From Helichrysum umbraculigerum (lineage: Eukaryota > Streptophyta > Magnoliopsida > Asterales > Asteraceae), in assembly GCA_949592205.1 (NCBI GenBank), contig CATIUR010000006.1, forward strand, positions 67,762,001 to 67,826,000: 64,000 nt of DNA. The letters are read 5' to 3'. Under the pieces are notes generated by a model. The model saw only the letters and a list, made by a program, of their open reading frames with translations. It did not search any database and was not told where the DNA came from. Positions 11,820-22,391 of this stretch are shown one piece after another; within the stretch, counting starts at the first letter, position 1; the number at the start of each line of letters is the position of its first letter. A program made the translations under genes and the position numbers.

Positions 11820-12135
11820 TAAAGAGTGCCAACACGGGGTGTGGTAACACTATGTTTACAGTGTTTTTGGTGTTGTGTTGTGAGTTTAAAATTTTGGGGT
11901 GTGGTAACAGTGTTGTGGACAGTGTTTTTGAATATGAAAATGTTTGAAGGGAAAAGTTGGAAAAAAACATTAAAAATGATCAAAACGTCGTGTGAGCCAC
12001 CGTTGGAAATCAAACGCTGGACGAAAAACGCTGGACGAAAAACGCCGCAAAAATGCCGTGTTGAGTACGCCGTGACGGGGCCGAAAAACGCCGTCGAACG
12101 GCGTTTTTCATGAAAAACGCTGACTTTTCATGACC
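11820..12135. repeat. GTGTGGTAACA / AACGCTGGACG repeat-containing segment
   Basis: GGGGTGTGGTAACA occurs twice (about 11834 and 11896). Further on, ACGCTGGACGAAAA is tandemly doubled and AAAACGCCG recurs. The segment is richer in G and C than its neighbours and looks like part of a degraded transposable element, but I could not define its ends. Confidence 0.4.
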
Positions 12136-12141
12136 GACACC

Positions 12142-12330
12142 GAGTGCTCGGGCACTAGTTAAGCATTCCTTAATTAGATTCAAAGTATTAATTAAGCTCA
12201 AAAGTTGTCATGTTTAGAATTGATCTTGAAATAATTAAATTTATTTATGGAATATATGACTTATAAATATAGAAAGTGAGTGATGCATTAAATACAATTA
12301 AGGAATGCTTAACTAGTGCCCTTAGGGCAC
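12142..12330. mobile_element. Short inverted-repeat element (MITE-like)
   Basis: The left arm GTGCTCGGGCACTAGTTAAG, continuing CATTCCTTAA, is matched at the right end by its inverse, which reads GTGCCCTAAGGGCACTAGTT on the other strand. The 189 bp unit has no gene. No target duplication was identified, so the superfamily is open. Confidence 0.55.
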
Positions 12331-12424
12331 CATTTAGCAAAACTAACTAAAAGAAAGAATCAATTAAATTATGTTTTCTTAATTGATGTGCATGGATGCA
12401 TGCTATTAGTCGTGAACACAAAAC

Positions 12425-12760
12425 CCGTACCCCGGAACCGAACCCGGAAAAAAACTAGAATCGAACCCGAAAAAAATCGATTTTTTTTAACCTAGTTCGG
12501 GTTTTTTTCGTACCCGGCGGGTAGGGACCCGGGTTGGGTTTTTGAAAATCAAATCGGGTTGGGACCGGGTACACTACGGGTCGGGTTGGAAAACCCTGTA
12601 TAAAACCCGGATAAACCCGGTTTAAAAACCGGTATTCGTGGGTCAAAAACCCGGTTCGGGTCGGGTCGGGTAGGTCAACAACCCGGTTTTTCTTCCTTTG
12701 ACCTAAATCCCGGTTCGGGTACCAGGTCGGGTCGGGTATGCCCGAAACCCGACTTTGTTC
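12425..12760. repeat. CGGGTT/CCCGGT-rich simple-sequence-like tract
   Basis: Over about 330 bp the words CGGGTCGGGT, ACCCGG and CCGGTT recur at irregular spacing on both strands. Open frames across it are low-complexity and not counted as genes. Confidence 0.7.
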
Positions 12761-12774
12761 ATGCCTACATGCTA

Positions 12775-13600
12775 TAAGATGTAATGCCCCCCAAAGTCGA
12801 AAGCAGTGACTAACTGGATATCTTAAGCTTTCAACGATAAACCATAGTGGAAGGTAACTATTAGCCACAACTTTAGACTAATAAAGAGCTCCAATTTGTT
12901 ATCAGTTTCCGATGTGGGACGGGTTGTTACAGAGATCGAGGGACTCATGTGCCATTCATGAAGATATATATTAATGAAAACCTCATGGAAGACGATGTGT
13001 CTCAATGGGGTTATCTTTAAGACATTTAGCGTATCCCACATTAGTTGGTGACGATTTTAAAATAATTGTGGTCAACATGCATTAGCTGGCAACCTCTTAT
13101 TTCCATTATCTATTTTTCGATATTTTAAGGTTTATAATGACAAGTTGAATCTAAAAATTTCCTGAGAACTTTTGGGGACAATAGAGGTACGTGTTGGGTG
13201 TATAAGGTAAACTCCTGTTCAAAGTATCACAAACGCTCTTATTGTGGCCAAAAAGGACATTGGACCAATGAGAACTATAAAGTTAAGCGTTTAGTGGAAG
13301 TACATTGATCAACTATTTGGAAGTTCACGTGTGGTCCCGCAAATTTTTCGTACGCTAAAACTTATATGTCTGAATTCCATAAGCAAGCAACACCATCTTG
13401 ACTGTTTATAAATTCAAACGTATACATTCACTACTTCGATTCACTATGACAAAAACGACATATTAATATCACCACAAAATTAAACACATGGTGACTTCCT
13501 ACAACACTAGCGTCCAACATTATAACCATAAAGCACAAGCATTTGACTTCCTTAATTACCCCACTACTATCATCATACTCGTCGCACCACCAACATCTAA
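12775..13600. other. Degraded repeat region; possible TRIM-type end at 12779-12931
   Basis: A segment starts TGTAATGCCCCCC and ends CCGATGTGGGACGGGTTGTTACA-like at about 12931, the kind of TGTAA...TTACA termini and GATGTGGGA word also seen in the 5S-type LTR downstream. The remainder to 13600 shows nothing I can identify. Confidence 0.3.
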
Positions 13601-13606
13601 CATTAC

Positions 13607-14077
13607 GGTAACATCCCGCCTTACCACGACACAATATTGTCCGGTTTGCCAGCAGGCGCACGACTTTTCCTTGGCGACCACACTAGTATTACTCCCCATG
13701 AGGTCACCCATCCTGGAACTACCTCGCTCGAGCACGCTTAACTGTAGTTTTCTCACGGGATCTACTACCCTTACGGTCCCAAAATGTGGTGTGTCATGTA
13801 AGGATGATATTATCCTTATAAGCCCCAATGTAACTGCCCTTTACCACGGCACAATATTGTTCGCTTTGCCTGCAGGCGCACGACTTTGTTCTCGGCGACC
13901 ACCACTTTATCCTGGACACTTCCCCCACACGAGCACGCTTAACCACGACGTTATCGTGCGATCTACTTCCACTGTGGGCCGAAAACGCGTTGTGTCGTAA
14001 AAGGATGACTTTTCCCCTTATAAGTCTTCAGATCTCCCATGTCAATGGCCGATGTGGGATTTGCCTAGAGTGTTACA
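13607..14077 (+). mobile_element. Tandem 5S-rRNA-derived LTR (Cassandra-type TRIM), two head-to-tail units
   Basis: Unit 1 (13607-13827) and unit 2 (13828-14077) share CACAATATTGT, GCAGGCGCACGACTTT, GAGCACGCTTAAC and CTTATAAG in the same order, so they are a direct tandem. The block at 13700-13763 (GAGGTCACCCATCCT, then GAGCACGCTTAACTG, then GGGATC) is the complement of the internal-promoter region of plant 5S rRNA. Cassandra TRIM elements are known for 5S-derived sequence in their LTRs. The outer ends (GGTAACATCCCG and GATGTGGGAT...TGTTACA) fit an LTR. Unit 1 lacks the GATGTGGGA tail. No internal domain or coding capacity is present. Confidence 0.7.
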
Positions 14078-14264
14078 CCCAAATACCTCATGTTCATGGC
14101 CAAATTATGTCCATTAATATGTAGATCATAATAGTTAAATCATATTTGTTTCTATTATATTTCACATGGATAAATAATACATAACACAAGCATTTTACAA
14201 TAAATCTTCAATATATTTACATTTACGTTTTTATTTTAAAATCGTTACTCGCACCTCCATCATC

Positions 14265-14310
14265 CGTCACCAATTTTACCGCCGCATTGCGCGGGTGTAA
14301 TGCTAGCTAG
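14265..14310 (+). mobile_element. Helitron 3-prime terminus
   Basis: CCGCCGCATTGCGCGG forms a short hairpin and is followed by GTGTAATGCTAGCTAG before T. The layout fits a Helitron end; the 5-prime end was not located and the 5S-type LTR may lie inside this Helitron. Confidence 0.5.
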
Positions 14311-14455
14311 TACGGTAGTACTCAAAAATGAACGATACATGTTGTAGGAGCGATATGATATATCGGTTTTAAGCTAAAGTCATTCTATTATCCGATAAGT
14401 AAGAACAATTAATTAAGAACAATATAAATAAAGAACAAATATACAAAATTGAAAA

Positions 14456-14842
14456 TTAACCATCCGCTAAACTAGGCAGATCATCATTAATCCACTTTTC
14501 TTTCTGTTCGATCATTTGATCTAGTGTCTCCACCATCTTTTCGCAGTTCTCGAGTAACTTTCTTTCTTCGGCAATAGATCCACGTAGACAATCCATATAT
14601 GAAGATTCAATTATATGAATCATCATATTCCGTCGCTCAATATGCTGAATCTTTTGTTGTTTATCATAAATTGAATGATTTAGTTTATCAATCGTCTTTA
14701 CTACTTCTTCTTTTTGTTTTTTATCCTCATCTAGCATTTCTTTCACACAATTGGTGTACAATTCGGAATACACTCGGAATCGATGCGTCGCTGTATTCCC
14801 TCTTTTAGAAGGTGGTTCTGTAGACCCAGAAGATTCTTCCAT
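14456..14842 (-). CDS. Small coiled-coil-like cargo protein A of the CACTA element (128 aa)
   Basis: I do not recognise a named family. The protein starts MEESSGSTEPPSKRGN and continues into a long charged stretch rich in Lys, Glu, Gln and Ile with heptad-like spacing (KKQKEEVVKTIDKLN, then QQKIQHIERRN, then ENCEKMVETLDQMIEQKE), ending LPSLADG. I chose the ATG at 14842 because the N-terminus then resembles that of the copy at 22392-22758 (Met-Glu, Ser-Gly, Pro-Pro, Lys-rich); an in-frame ATG at 14899 would add 19 residues. A TATA-like TTATATAAAT (14921-14930) and GAAGCGGTTTTG (14969-14980) lie upstream. It is the first of a minus-strand array. Confidence 0.55.
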   Translation of the reverse strand: MEESSGSTEPPSKRGNTATHRFRVYSELYTNCVKEMLDEDKKQKEEVVKTIDKLNHSIYDKQQKIQHIERRNMMIHIIESSYMDCLRGSIAEERKLLENCEKMVETLDQMIEQKEKWINDDLPSLADG

Positions 14843-14920
14843 TAAGCTATACCTGTTTTGATTTATTGTGGAAACTGGCCGGCCGGAAAGTTTTACCAAA
14901 ATATTTTTATTTGTTCGAAT

Positions 14921-14980
14921 TTATATAAATGTTGTCAAACGTACAACCAATGGCAATACATGTAACAAGAAGCGGTTTTG
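14921..14980 (-). promoter_or_regulatory. Promoter of cargo gene A: TATA box plus CACTA motif
   Basis: On the minus strand CAAAACCGCTTC (14980-14969) is followed about 40 bp later by ATTTATATAA and then by the start codon of gene A. The motif is the same as in the element's subterminal regions. Confidence 0.5.
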
Positions 14981-15301
14981 TATAATATTCTAAACATCTT
15001 CCCCCCCCAAAAAGTAAATGACCAGACCGCTCCAATTAACATTCTAAATATCTACAATATGTATACTACGTATAATATTCTAAAATCTAAACATCTTCCC
15101 CCCCAAAAAGTAAATGACCTACACTTTAGGAAACTACTTATAGGCCGGCCTACTACAAGTCAACAACATATGAGAAATTAAATGGACTCTTAAATGCCCA
15201 ACCACCAAATCAAATCCCACTTTCAACGACGCGGTTTTGTGTTAAATACACCGCTTCATATTAGAATACTTATATACGAATTAATACTCCGTATTTGTTA
15301 T

Positions 15302-15405
<104 letters not shown>

Positions 15406-15567
15406 TGATAATATATTGATGAATAATAATACTAATAGAATAATAGATCGATGAAATGATAACACGGTGGATCGGAGTAACATATATTTTAAACAATAAG
15501 AGAAGCAGATTCATAAAAGAAAGAAAAACTTGCTAATTCATTTGATATACATGTAGATTACACATGA

Positions 15568-15909
15568 TTACAACAAGTCATTAAAAACTTCATTTTGTTC
15601 CACATTTTGGTTGAACCGAACAATTTGTGCTTCAATCCTTTCCTTCTGATTCACGTAAAACCTAAGATTATAGTCAAGTTGCTCCTTATAGTCAACCTCA
15701 TCAGTGGAAGGCTCTTTAATTTTGCGGATCTTTTGAAGTTCTTTCATGATCTTTTTTATCGTGCTTGTAATCTTGGTAACTTGATATCACAATTCTTCGA
15801 TCATTTCATTATCAACATCTATCAAAGTATACACCTTAGAGCGGATATGATGACGTTCCTGTTCGCTGACATTCACGGTGCTAGTGACCTCATATCCGGA
15901 AGAAGCCAT
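15568..15909 (-). pseudogene. Small coiled-coil-like cargo gene B-prime, interrupted by an in-frame TGA
   Basis: The frame starts MASSGYEVTSTVNVSEQERH and runs to TLIDVDNEMIEEL, where codon 41 is TGA. It then stays open for over 70 codons (YQVTKITSTIKKIMKELQKI..., ending NEVFNDLL). It is a clear paralog of the gene at 16492-16788: both have LIDVD, an IT-x-S spacing, a KxFY/QFY-x-x-QKE block and a terminal N-x-E-x-NE word. With a single stop and no length change this is either a recently broken copy or one needing readthrough. A TATA-like sequence (about 16008-16020) and GGAGCGGTTTT (16030-16040) lie upstream. Confidence 0.6.
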
Positions 15910-16007
15910 ATATTGCATGTTAATAATGCTAACAAATGTTACGGAATAATTTTTTGAGATAGGTTTTGATCGAGAAAATGATGTCCCTTTTTTTGGGTCT
16001 TTCTACG

Positions 16008-16060
16008 GTTTATATATTTACTTTTTTCTGGAGCGGTTTTTATTTAAACCGCCCCACCTT
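16008..16060 (-). promoter_or_regulatory. Promoter of cargo gene B-prime: TATA box plus paired CACTA motif
   Basis: GAGCGGTTTTTATTTAAACC and GCCCC follow each other as an inverted pair (16031-16055), directly upstream (minus strand) of TAAATATATAAACC. The start codon is about 100 bp downstream. Confidence 0.5.
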
Positions 16061-16491
16061 CGAAACTTTAAAAATCTACTTTAAAAATACGGAGTAATAG
16101 TAATAATATAATATAATAATTAATAATAATAATACAACACAAATTATTGTCTTCTACTAATTTTAAACACAATTAATAATAAAAAAACTCCAGATTACTG
16201 TCCAGAACAGTGAGAATTCAGTTTCAGCACACCACCAAAAAATCCTCACTTTCAACATTCACCAGACCACTGTCTCAGAACACCGACACCACACGCTGTG
16301 CTCCTATGCTCAAATCGACATTTGTCTTACTTTAACATTAATCTACTCCGTATGAGTTAACAAAAACGATCCTAGGTAATTAACGTGTGATTAACGTGTG
16401 ATTAACGTGTGATTAACTTTAATCATATGTGAACACTAATTTATGTTAATATAACATATATATTCATGAAAACAATAGATTGATCAATAGA

Positions 16492-16788
16492 TTACAACGA
16501 ACACTTGCTATTTTTATAAATTTCGTTCACCTCTATATTTGATGTGAAACTCGCAATTAGTTCTTCACATTTTTCCTTTTGATCTTTGTAAAATTGAAGA
16601 GATGAGATAAGCTTGTAACGATAACCTACCTCCTCAATTTCCTGGATTTCAGAGTAAACGTCGGCAATTATTAGACTAAACGTTGTTATATGTGCACGTA
16701 ACATGTTGATGGCATCACTATCAACATCTATCAAGTTTTGAGTTAGAGTACCCATAGCCTTTCCATTAAGTATTGAGTTAGTCTCCAT
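16492..16788 (-). CDS. Small coiled-coil-like cargo protein B of the CACTA element (98 aa)
   Basis: Unknown family. The protein begins METNSILNGKAMGTLTQNLI, carries LIDVDSDAINMLRAHITTFS and YSEIQEIEEVGYRYK, then LQFYKDQKEKCEELIASF, and ends NSKCSL. It is predicted largely helical with amphipathic character. It is paralogous to the broken copy at 15568-15909 and more distantly to the protein at 17825-18151 (shared FQYYSSEKKNAENML-like block). A TATA-like TTATATAAAG lies about 80 bp upstream (near 16868-16877); no clear GAAGCGG motif was seen close by. It has no introns. Confidence 0.6.
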   Translation of the reverse strand: METNSILNGKAMGTLTQNLIDVDSDAINMLRAHITTFSLIIADVYSEIQEIEEVGYRYKLISSLQFYKDQKEKCEELIASFTSNIEVNEIYKNSKCSL

Positions 16789-16949
16789 TTTGTAAAATAA
16801 AAAGATATAATGTAGTAAAGAGAAAAGGGTAAAATGGTATTGCTTCTATTGAGAGTTGTAAATGCTTTATATAAAGAGAGAAATGAGACATTAATGAGGG
16901 GTAGGTGAGATAAGATAATTAATACAGTGTACATAAATAAGCTGAAGAA

Positions 16950-17171
16950 CCATCACAGGATAGCCTAGTGGTTGGCGTCCTGTTATCCTCACAAGAGGTC
17001 TCAGGTTCAAACCTTTAAACCTCACCAGATGCAAAAAAATCTTTGGGTGGCGACTGGAAGGTTCGGAAACGTACATGGTAACGGTTAGGCCGCGTACATC
17101 ACAAGGAAAAGCTTGGCCAACCCGAGGGAACCTGTTAAAAACGGGATTACCCTTTAAAAAGGGGAAAAAAA
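16950..17171 (+). mobile_element. tRNA-derived SINE with target duplication
   Basis: Pol III promoter boxes are visible: box A around TAGCCTAGTGGTTGG and box B GGTTCAAACC. The unit ends in GGGGAAAAAAA. TGAAGAA occurs directly before (16943-16949) and after (17172-17178), a short target duplication. A diverged relative lies near 55558. Confidence 0.75.
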
Positions 17172-17824
17172 TGAAGAAGAATTCAAACATATAATATCAA
17201 CATAATAACCTCAAAATGTGAAACACGACGTCCTATTTCCACCTTCTCTCTAAAACACCACACAAATCACACAAAAACTACATCAAAAACTCAATAAATC
17301 ACCTAGCTCATTTAGAAGAAAACGATCACGGAGTCGAGCTCTACACAACCATCCTATCGGATTTCACATGCGATAACTTTAATTGTAAGAACCCGACAAT
17401 CTCGTAAATTCTTAGATTTCGAAGTTTTCTTTGATCTATCTTCGCCTTTGATCGATCCACATTCATATCCGTAAAAGTATTAATGTAAAAAGACAACAAA
17501 CGTTGACCCATCTAACATACTTATGACTTGTGACAATGTTTGATGAATTATAATAATAAAAAAATGAATCATCGTAATAAAAAATATTAAATTATATTGC
17601 TTCTCCCTCTTATCCACCTAATTTTTCTTCTTTTTTGATCCCGCTATATATATATTATCATTTCGTGCTTGTAATTTTATTAATTTATTGCATATAATAA
17701 ATAATAGTAATAGTAATAATAATAATAATAAATAATAGTAATAATACTCAGTGAATTAAAGAACTTCATGTCAATTTCAGTAATAAAATAACTAAAGGAT
17801 AAAATTACATTATCAAATGAAAAA

Positions 17825-18151
17825 TTACAAACGTATCAGATCGATCCAATCCCTAAGGTTTCGATCATACATCTCGAAACGAATTAGCATGTTTTCTGCG
17901 TTTTTTTTCTCGGAGGAGTAGTATTGAAAATCATCTTCAAGTTTCTTGAGAAATTTGAGCTCGGATGCATAGGGTTGAACTCCAAATTCGTCAAATTTAT
18001 CATTGAGGTCGTTGATCCATTTGCCGATCTTCCCAATTGCCGTATTAAACTTTTCGACGTTTTCTTTTTGTAATTTGATCATTTGTTGGTCTATCTCCTT
18101 TAAAACACCTGCTTTCTCTCCTAAAACATACTTCTCTTCTTCGGTTGCCAT
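17825..18151 (-). CDS. Small coiled-coil-like cargo protein C of the CACTA element (108 aa)
   Basis: Unknown family. It starts MATEEEKYVLGEKAGVLKEI and is strongly charged and helix-favouring throughout (QQMIKLQKENVEKFN, then KIGKWINDLNDKFDEFG), with a FQYYSSEKKNAENMLIRFE block that matches the LQFYKDQKEKCEELIASF block of protein B. It ends RDWIDLIRL. It is intronless and intact. Upstream are a good TATA box (18209-18218 region, minus strand ACTATATAAAATAG) and, 13 bp further, GAAGCGGTTTACTGAAAACC (18231-18250), an inverted pair of the CACTA subterminal motif. This is the clearest promoter example in the array. Confidence 0.65.
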   Translation of the reverse strand: MATEEEKYVLGEKAGVLKEIDQQMIKLQKENVEKFNTAIGKIGKWINDLNDKFDEFGVQPYASELKFLKKLEDDFQYYSSEKKNAENMLIRFEMYDRNLRDWIDLIRL

Positions 18152-18208
18152 TTTTTCAGTTTAACAAAACAACTGAACTATCTCTTACAATCTACGAAAT
18201 ATCTTTCT

Positions 18209-18254
18209 ATTTTATATAGTTACAGTATTTGAAGCGGTTTACTGAAAACCGCTG
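18209..18254 (-). promoter_or_regulatory. Promoter of cargo gene C: TATA box plus inverted CACTA motif pair
   Basis: GAAGCGGTTT at 18231 and AAAACCGCTGC at about 18245 form an inverted pair next to ACTATATAAAATAG on the minus strand, about 60-100 bp upstream of the ATG at 18151. Confidence 0.6.
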
Positions 18255-18412
18255 CAATAGTGTGTGGCTTCCTTCTGGGTTTTTGTTGCACTACTATAGT
18301 TGTACCATTGTACGTAGAGTTGCACCGCACGGCCATAGATATAATGCCCAAATGTCCAAAATCAAGGGAAATCTTTGTTTTACGGAGTATATACTTTGTA
18401 TATCTATTATAC

Positions 18413-18415
18413 GGA

Positions 18416-18459
<44 letters not shown>
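18413..18459. repeat. (AT)n microsatellite
   Basis: AT dinucleotide run following two copies of ACGGAGTATA. Confidence 0.9.
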
Positions 18460-18461
<2 letters not shown>

Positions 18462-20190
18462 ATTAATATATTATTACGTAATACGTAGTATGACATTTAA
18501 ACATGAAATATAGATCATCCCCATAAATGCAAATATAAAAAAAATTGTAATATAATCACAAAATACAATCTCGTAACATGATATCGAAAGTTTTACATCA
18601 CCACCTACGACTTCTTGAACACACTCTTCTGCTATAATCAAACAACTTTTGAAACACACTTTTTAAGCTCAAAGATAAACATGGCTACAACATTTGATAT
18701 ACACTTCTAGGCTAAATGAGAATTAAAAATTTAAAACAGCTTTTGTATGGACGACGTTCCATCTCTAGAATGCTAGGAGTAGTATCAAATTCCTAGCGAC
18801 CTGATACGATACATACAAAAAGCAAAACAAAAGAATGAGTGATTTGAAACGTGTGTGTGTATATATTTATATATATACACCGTTTTCTCCCCACTTTCTT
18901 TTAAACTCCATGAACATATATGCTCATCAACAATCAGTCGGAGCGTTGAAAAAAACTCGTGTCTATAGCAGGGAAAACGTGATTGTTTACAATGCTGTTA
19001 TAAAGACGTTTTCTTTTCAATGTTCCGATAGATTGAGAGAGTGGGATCTTGGAGAAGATATAACAGGGAAATCGTGGTTGCTATGTAGTATCATATCATA
19101 TCATACTTAATAAGTATAACTATATGCAAAAGAGTATCAAAATTGAATAGGCTAGGGAAAGGGAAAATCTTCATATTTTCCTTTTTTGGGTAAAGACTAA
19201 AGAGGAGGACACTGGACACCGGACACCATATACTTATAAAATAGGGTGAGAAATGGGATTGAAATATTGAATCATTGAATGCAACTCTAAATTAAACAAC
19301 TTAACCCCACTGACCAAATTGAATGTATTTGCAACTTTGCAAGTTTCGAGACTATATTGTACAGTATAGAATTGTTTTATACTCAACCCAACTCAATGTC
19401 TCAACCTTTAAAGATATAAATGGAGCGGAATAATGCATGTGAAATGGCCAAATTTTGCAGGTTTCGAGATTGGACTACTCCCATTATTAACATTTTAGGA
19501 ACAGGGGTGGTGATATGTCCACCGCTCTTTTTTGATAAATCACTATCCTTTTTAAGCTTTTTTTGCTGACTCTAAAAAATAATTTTACTATTATTTGATC
19601 AGTTTTGTAGACACGTACAAAATGACTCTAACTTCGTTTCTGGTCACGTACGATAATTATTTAAACTGAAATTGGATATAAAACTACGTAAGTGCAAAAT
19701 AGACGAATGAAATGAAACAAAATTTCTTTATAAATACATACAATACAATACAATAACAGAGTATATTGCATGAATAATGCGACAAAATTGTCTAATTAGT
19801 ATAAATACATAAAATAATATAAATACATACAATAATGCGACAAAATAAAAGGAACACAACCAAGGTTTAATGTATAAACATGTTATATATCTTACAGTCG
19901 TACTAATTTCATGTATGCAAATTATTTACGTAACGGAGTATATTGCATGAAAGAGATCGATAAGGCATTCCATATATTACAGATAAATAATAGATCGAGT
20001 GTGTACTAATTATTAATATATTAATATATCTATCTATAATTTATAATCTATAATCTATAACCACACTTTTCATCCATTAAATATTAAATCTAATCACTAA
20101 GGTCTTTTTGATTGATTAAATATCAAAATGGATAGTTATAACGAGACATCCAAAAATAGTAACATATATAACATATAAACATAGATTCAT
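18460..20190. other. AT-rich interior of the CACTA element, no supported gene
   Basis: No recognisable coding region, terminus or clear repeat was found. An open frame at 18835-19110 on the plus strand begins in a low-complexity Tyr/Ile stretch and has no supporting features. Confidence 0.4.
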
Positions 20191-20191
20191 T

Positions 20192-20362
20192 TTAAGAGTT
20201 TGTACCATAAATAGTCTTAGTCTCAATTGTTATCATCTCATCCCATCTCGCGATATTTGCTCTACGTTCCTCTATGCGTTGAAGTAACATTCGTATATGT
20301 TCTTCGTCTTCCTGGTTCCATTTGTTTGAATCGTTTTGCCGTGACGTTCGGATTGACGCTAT
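20192..20362 (-). pseudogene. Short cargo gene G with lost start codon (about 56 codons)
   Basis: The frame reads ASIRTSRQNDSNKWNQEDEE then HIRMLLQRIEERRANIARWD and ends IYGTNS before TAA. Where an ATG-GCG-TCA (Met-Ala-Ser) start would be expected, the sequence has ATA-GCG-TCA at 20362-20354. It has a TAA just upstream, so no alternative in-frame start precedes the charged block. Size, orientation, charged helical composition and a GTAGCGGTTTAC motif about 50 bp upstream (20409) place it in the same array. It is probably a dead copy. Confidence 0.45.
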
Positions 20363-20408
20363 TTAATTAATTAATTGGTTGACTCATAAAATCAAATACT
20401 TAATACTT

Positions 20409-20550
20409 GTAGCGGTTTACCTGAACATTTGGATCGGTTTATTACTAGCCTTTATCTATTTATTTCATTCTTATTTAGTTATTTATGTTATTATAATTAT
20501 ATTTATTATAAAAGAGGGACGGTCATTTAAAGATCTTGGAGCGGTTCACA
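20409..20550. promoter_or_regulatory. CACTA-type motif group upstream of cargo gene G
   Basis: GTAGCGGTTTAC (20409), GGATCGGTTTAT (about 20430) and GGAGCGGTTCAC (about 20540) are variants of the element's subterminal word. Confidence 0.45.
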
Positions 20551-20835
20551 TATGTTAATTTAAATTTCCAACATTTCTCTTTTATCTATTTATCTATTTA
20601 TATTTATTTTATTTTATCTTATTATTTGTATTTTATATTTTATATTTCATATTTATATTAAAAGAAAAATCCTGAGAGATTAATAACGTAATATAAATAA
20701 AAGTCACCCCGATAATAATAATAATATAGTAAATAATAACGTAATATAAATAAAATATGGAAACATAAAATTACATGCACGTATGAAACACACTAATATA
20801 TTACTTTCGATTAAAAAAAAAGAATGATAATAATA

Positions 20836-21147
20836 TTACAAGTTTTGAAATGTATCGATAGATATAATCTTTTTTTCTTCGCTTTTATCAAACGAAGATG
20901 ACAAAGTAGAGAATTGCGTCGAACATGTTTCTTCTAATTTGAGAAGTTTTTCAAGAGAAGCAATAACAGAATTTTTGAATTCTGAAGTGGGTAACTTCTC
21001 AAATTCCTTCTTCAAACTCTTTGCTTCATCAAACTTTTCCTGCATGGGCGTGTACATACTCTGGACTTCATTCTTTCTTCTCGTCTCTTCCTTCACTTCA
21101 GCTTGCAACTTCTCGATCGTCTCTGCTTTGTAGGCGTTAAGTTCCAT
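20836..21147 (-). CDS. Small coiled-coil-like cargo protein D of the CACTA element (103 aa)
   Basis: Unknown family. It starts MELNAYKAETIEKLQAEVKE and is dominated by Glu, Lys, Leu and Ser in helix-favouring spacing (KFDEAKSLKKEFEKL, then SLEKLLKLEETC), ending SIDTFQNL. It is intronless and intact. TATA-like TATATAAATA lies about 70-80 bp upstream (near 21215-21228). No close GAAGCGG motif was seen. Placed in the array by orientation, size and composition; sequence homology to the others is not obvious by eye. Confidence 0.55.
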   Translation of the reverse strand: MELNAYKAETIEKLQAEVKEETRRKNEVQSMYTPMQEKFDEAKSLKKEFEKLPTSEFKNSVIASLEKLLKLEETCSTQFSTLSSSFDKSEEKKIISIDTFQNL

Positions 21148-21958
21148 TTGTTTACTTGTAATCTGAATCTGAATGTTTAGAATAAAATTTTAATCAAAAA
21201 AAATATATACTGCGTATTTATATATACTCATTTATTACATGGGAGGTGACTGATCGACAGTGTAATCATTTCACAAAGCCGAGTAGAATTTAATTCTAAT
21301 TGGAAGTTGTAAAATTGGAAGTTCAATAGTTACACCAAACAGGTCAATAGTTGAATCACCATTTTGATATTTTTAATTTTTAATTGAATAGAAGTATACA
21401 AAATACGGTACAAAATATAATTGCCAAGGACTATATTCACCAGGAGTGGTGAATTTTACTATTATATGAATAGTTTGTCTTTTACCTATTTTTATATATT
21501 TATCTTACAAAAACATAACAATTATTTTTCTATTGTTGGGTAATATTTATAATGTCGTTGGATGAATTAACAGAAAAAAAAATAATAACAACGATGAAAC
21601 AACAACAACAATAATAATATCACAAGACTTATTGAATTATTGATCTTAAGACATAACTAAAATTTTACTTGTTAAAAATATTATCATTTAACTTTCACCG
21701 TGGCTTTCGATTTGATTTGGTTTGCATTAAAATCCAAACTGTATTTAACGAAAATTCAAACAATAGTATCATATAACTTATAATTCTTTTCACATAACAA
21801 CTTTAAGTGAAATTGAGTTTTTCTCAATAAAGTTATGTGCACTCTTTCAACTTAACAAATATGATTCATGGATGTATAAGTTATACTAATAAAAACAAAT
21901 TTAAGTTTGTAAATTAATATGTTGACATTTATAAATCAATGTTTGTACATTGTTTTAA

Positions 21959-22227
21959 GCATCTCCAACAAGGGCTTTTTCTAAAGCTTTTTTTGTGTAA
22001 AAAAGCTTTTGAAAAGCTTTTTATCATTGGAGTATAAAGCTTTTTAAGTGTAAAGCTTGATAAATCTCAAGCTTTTAAGCAAAAGCTTTTTACCAAATTT
22101 GTGTGTGTAGGCTTCAAAAGAAAAGCTTTGCAAAAGCTTTACTCATTGGACTTATCTAAAGCTTTTTTGGATGTTGATAATGTGTCTTTGGAAAAAGCTT
22201 TACAATAGCTTTATACATTGGAGATGC
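21959..22227. mobile_element. MITE with AAGCTTTT-rich interior
   Basis: The ends are GCATCTCCAAC on the left and TTGGAGATGC on the right, the GCATCTCCAA-type termini common in plant MITEs. The interior contains a dozen or so copies of AAAGCTTTT, itself a palindrome, in 269 bp. No target duplication was fixed. Confidence 0.6.
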
Positions 22228-22391
22228 TCATGAGAACGTCATAATTGTCACGTGTACGAAAACCATGTATGATAATTATTATTTGAGTATATATATTTTG
22301 ATACGTTCTTTTTTATACTTAAGATTAAGACGCACGTATAATATATTCACTTAAAATTAGAACATACATACATATAATAATTTATACATAT

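Noticed and set aside
12425..12760. CRISPR-like or satellite array
   Set aside because: Unit spacing is irregular and spacers are not unique; a plant simple-sequence tract explains it.
12455..12868. 137-codon minus-strand frame in the CGGGT-rich tract
   Set aside because: Low-complexity Arg/Pro/Gly composition comes from the repeat and there is no promoter or domain.
13700..13763. A genuine 5S rRNA gene
   Set aside because: Only about half of 5S rRNA is present, with mismatches, and it repeats within an LTR-like unit.
13488..14000. 170-codon plus-strand frame and its antisense partner
   Set aside because: It lies across the tandem 5S-derived LTR; the frame follows the repeat, not a protein family.
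18835..19110. 91-codon plus-strand frame
   Set aside because: Begins in simple sequence, has no motif, no neighbour context and is on the opposite strand to the cargo genes.
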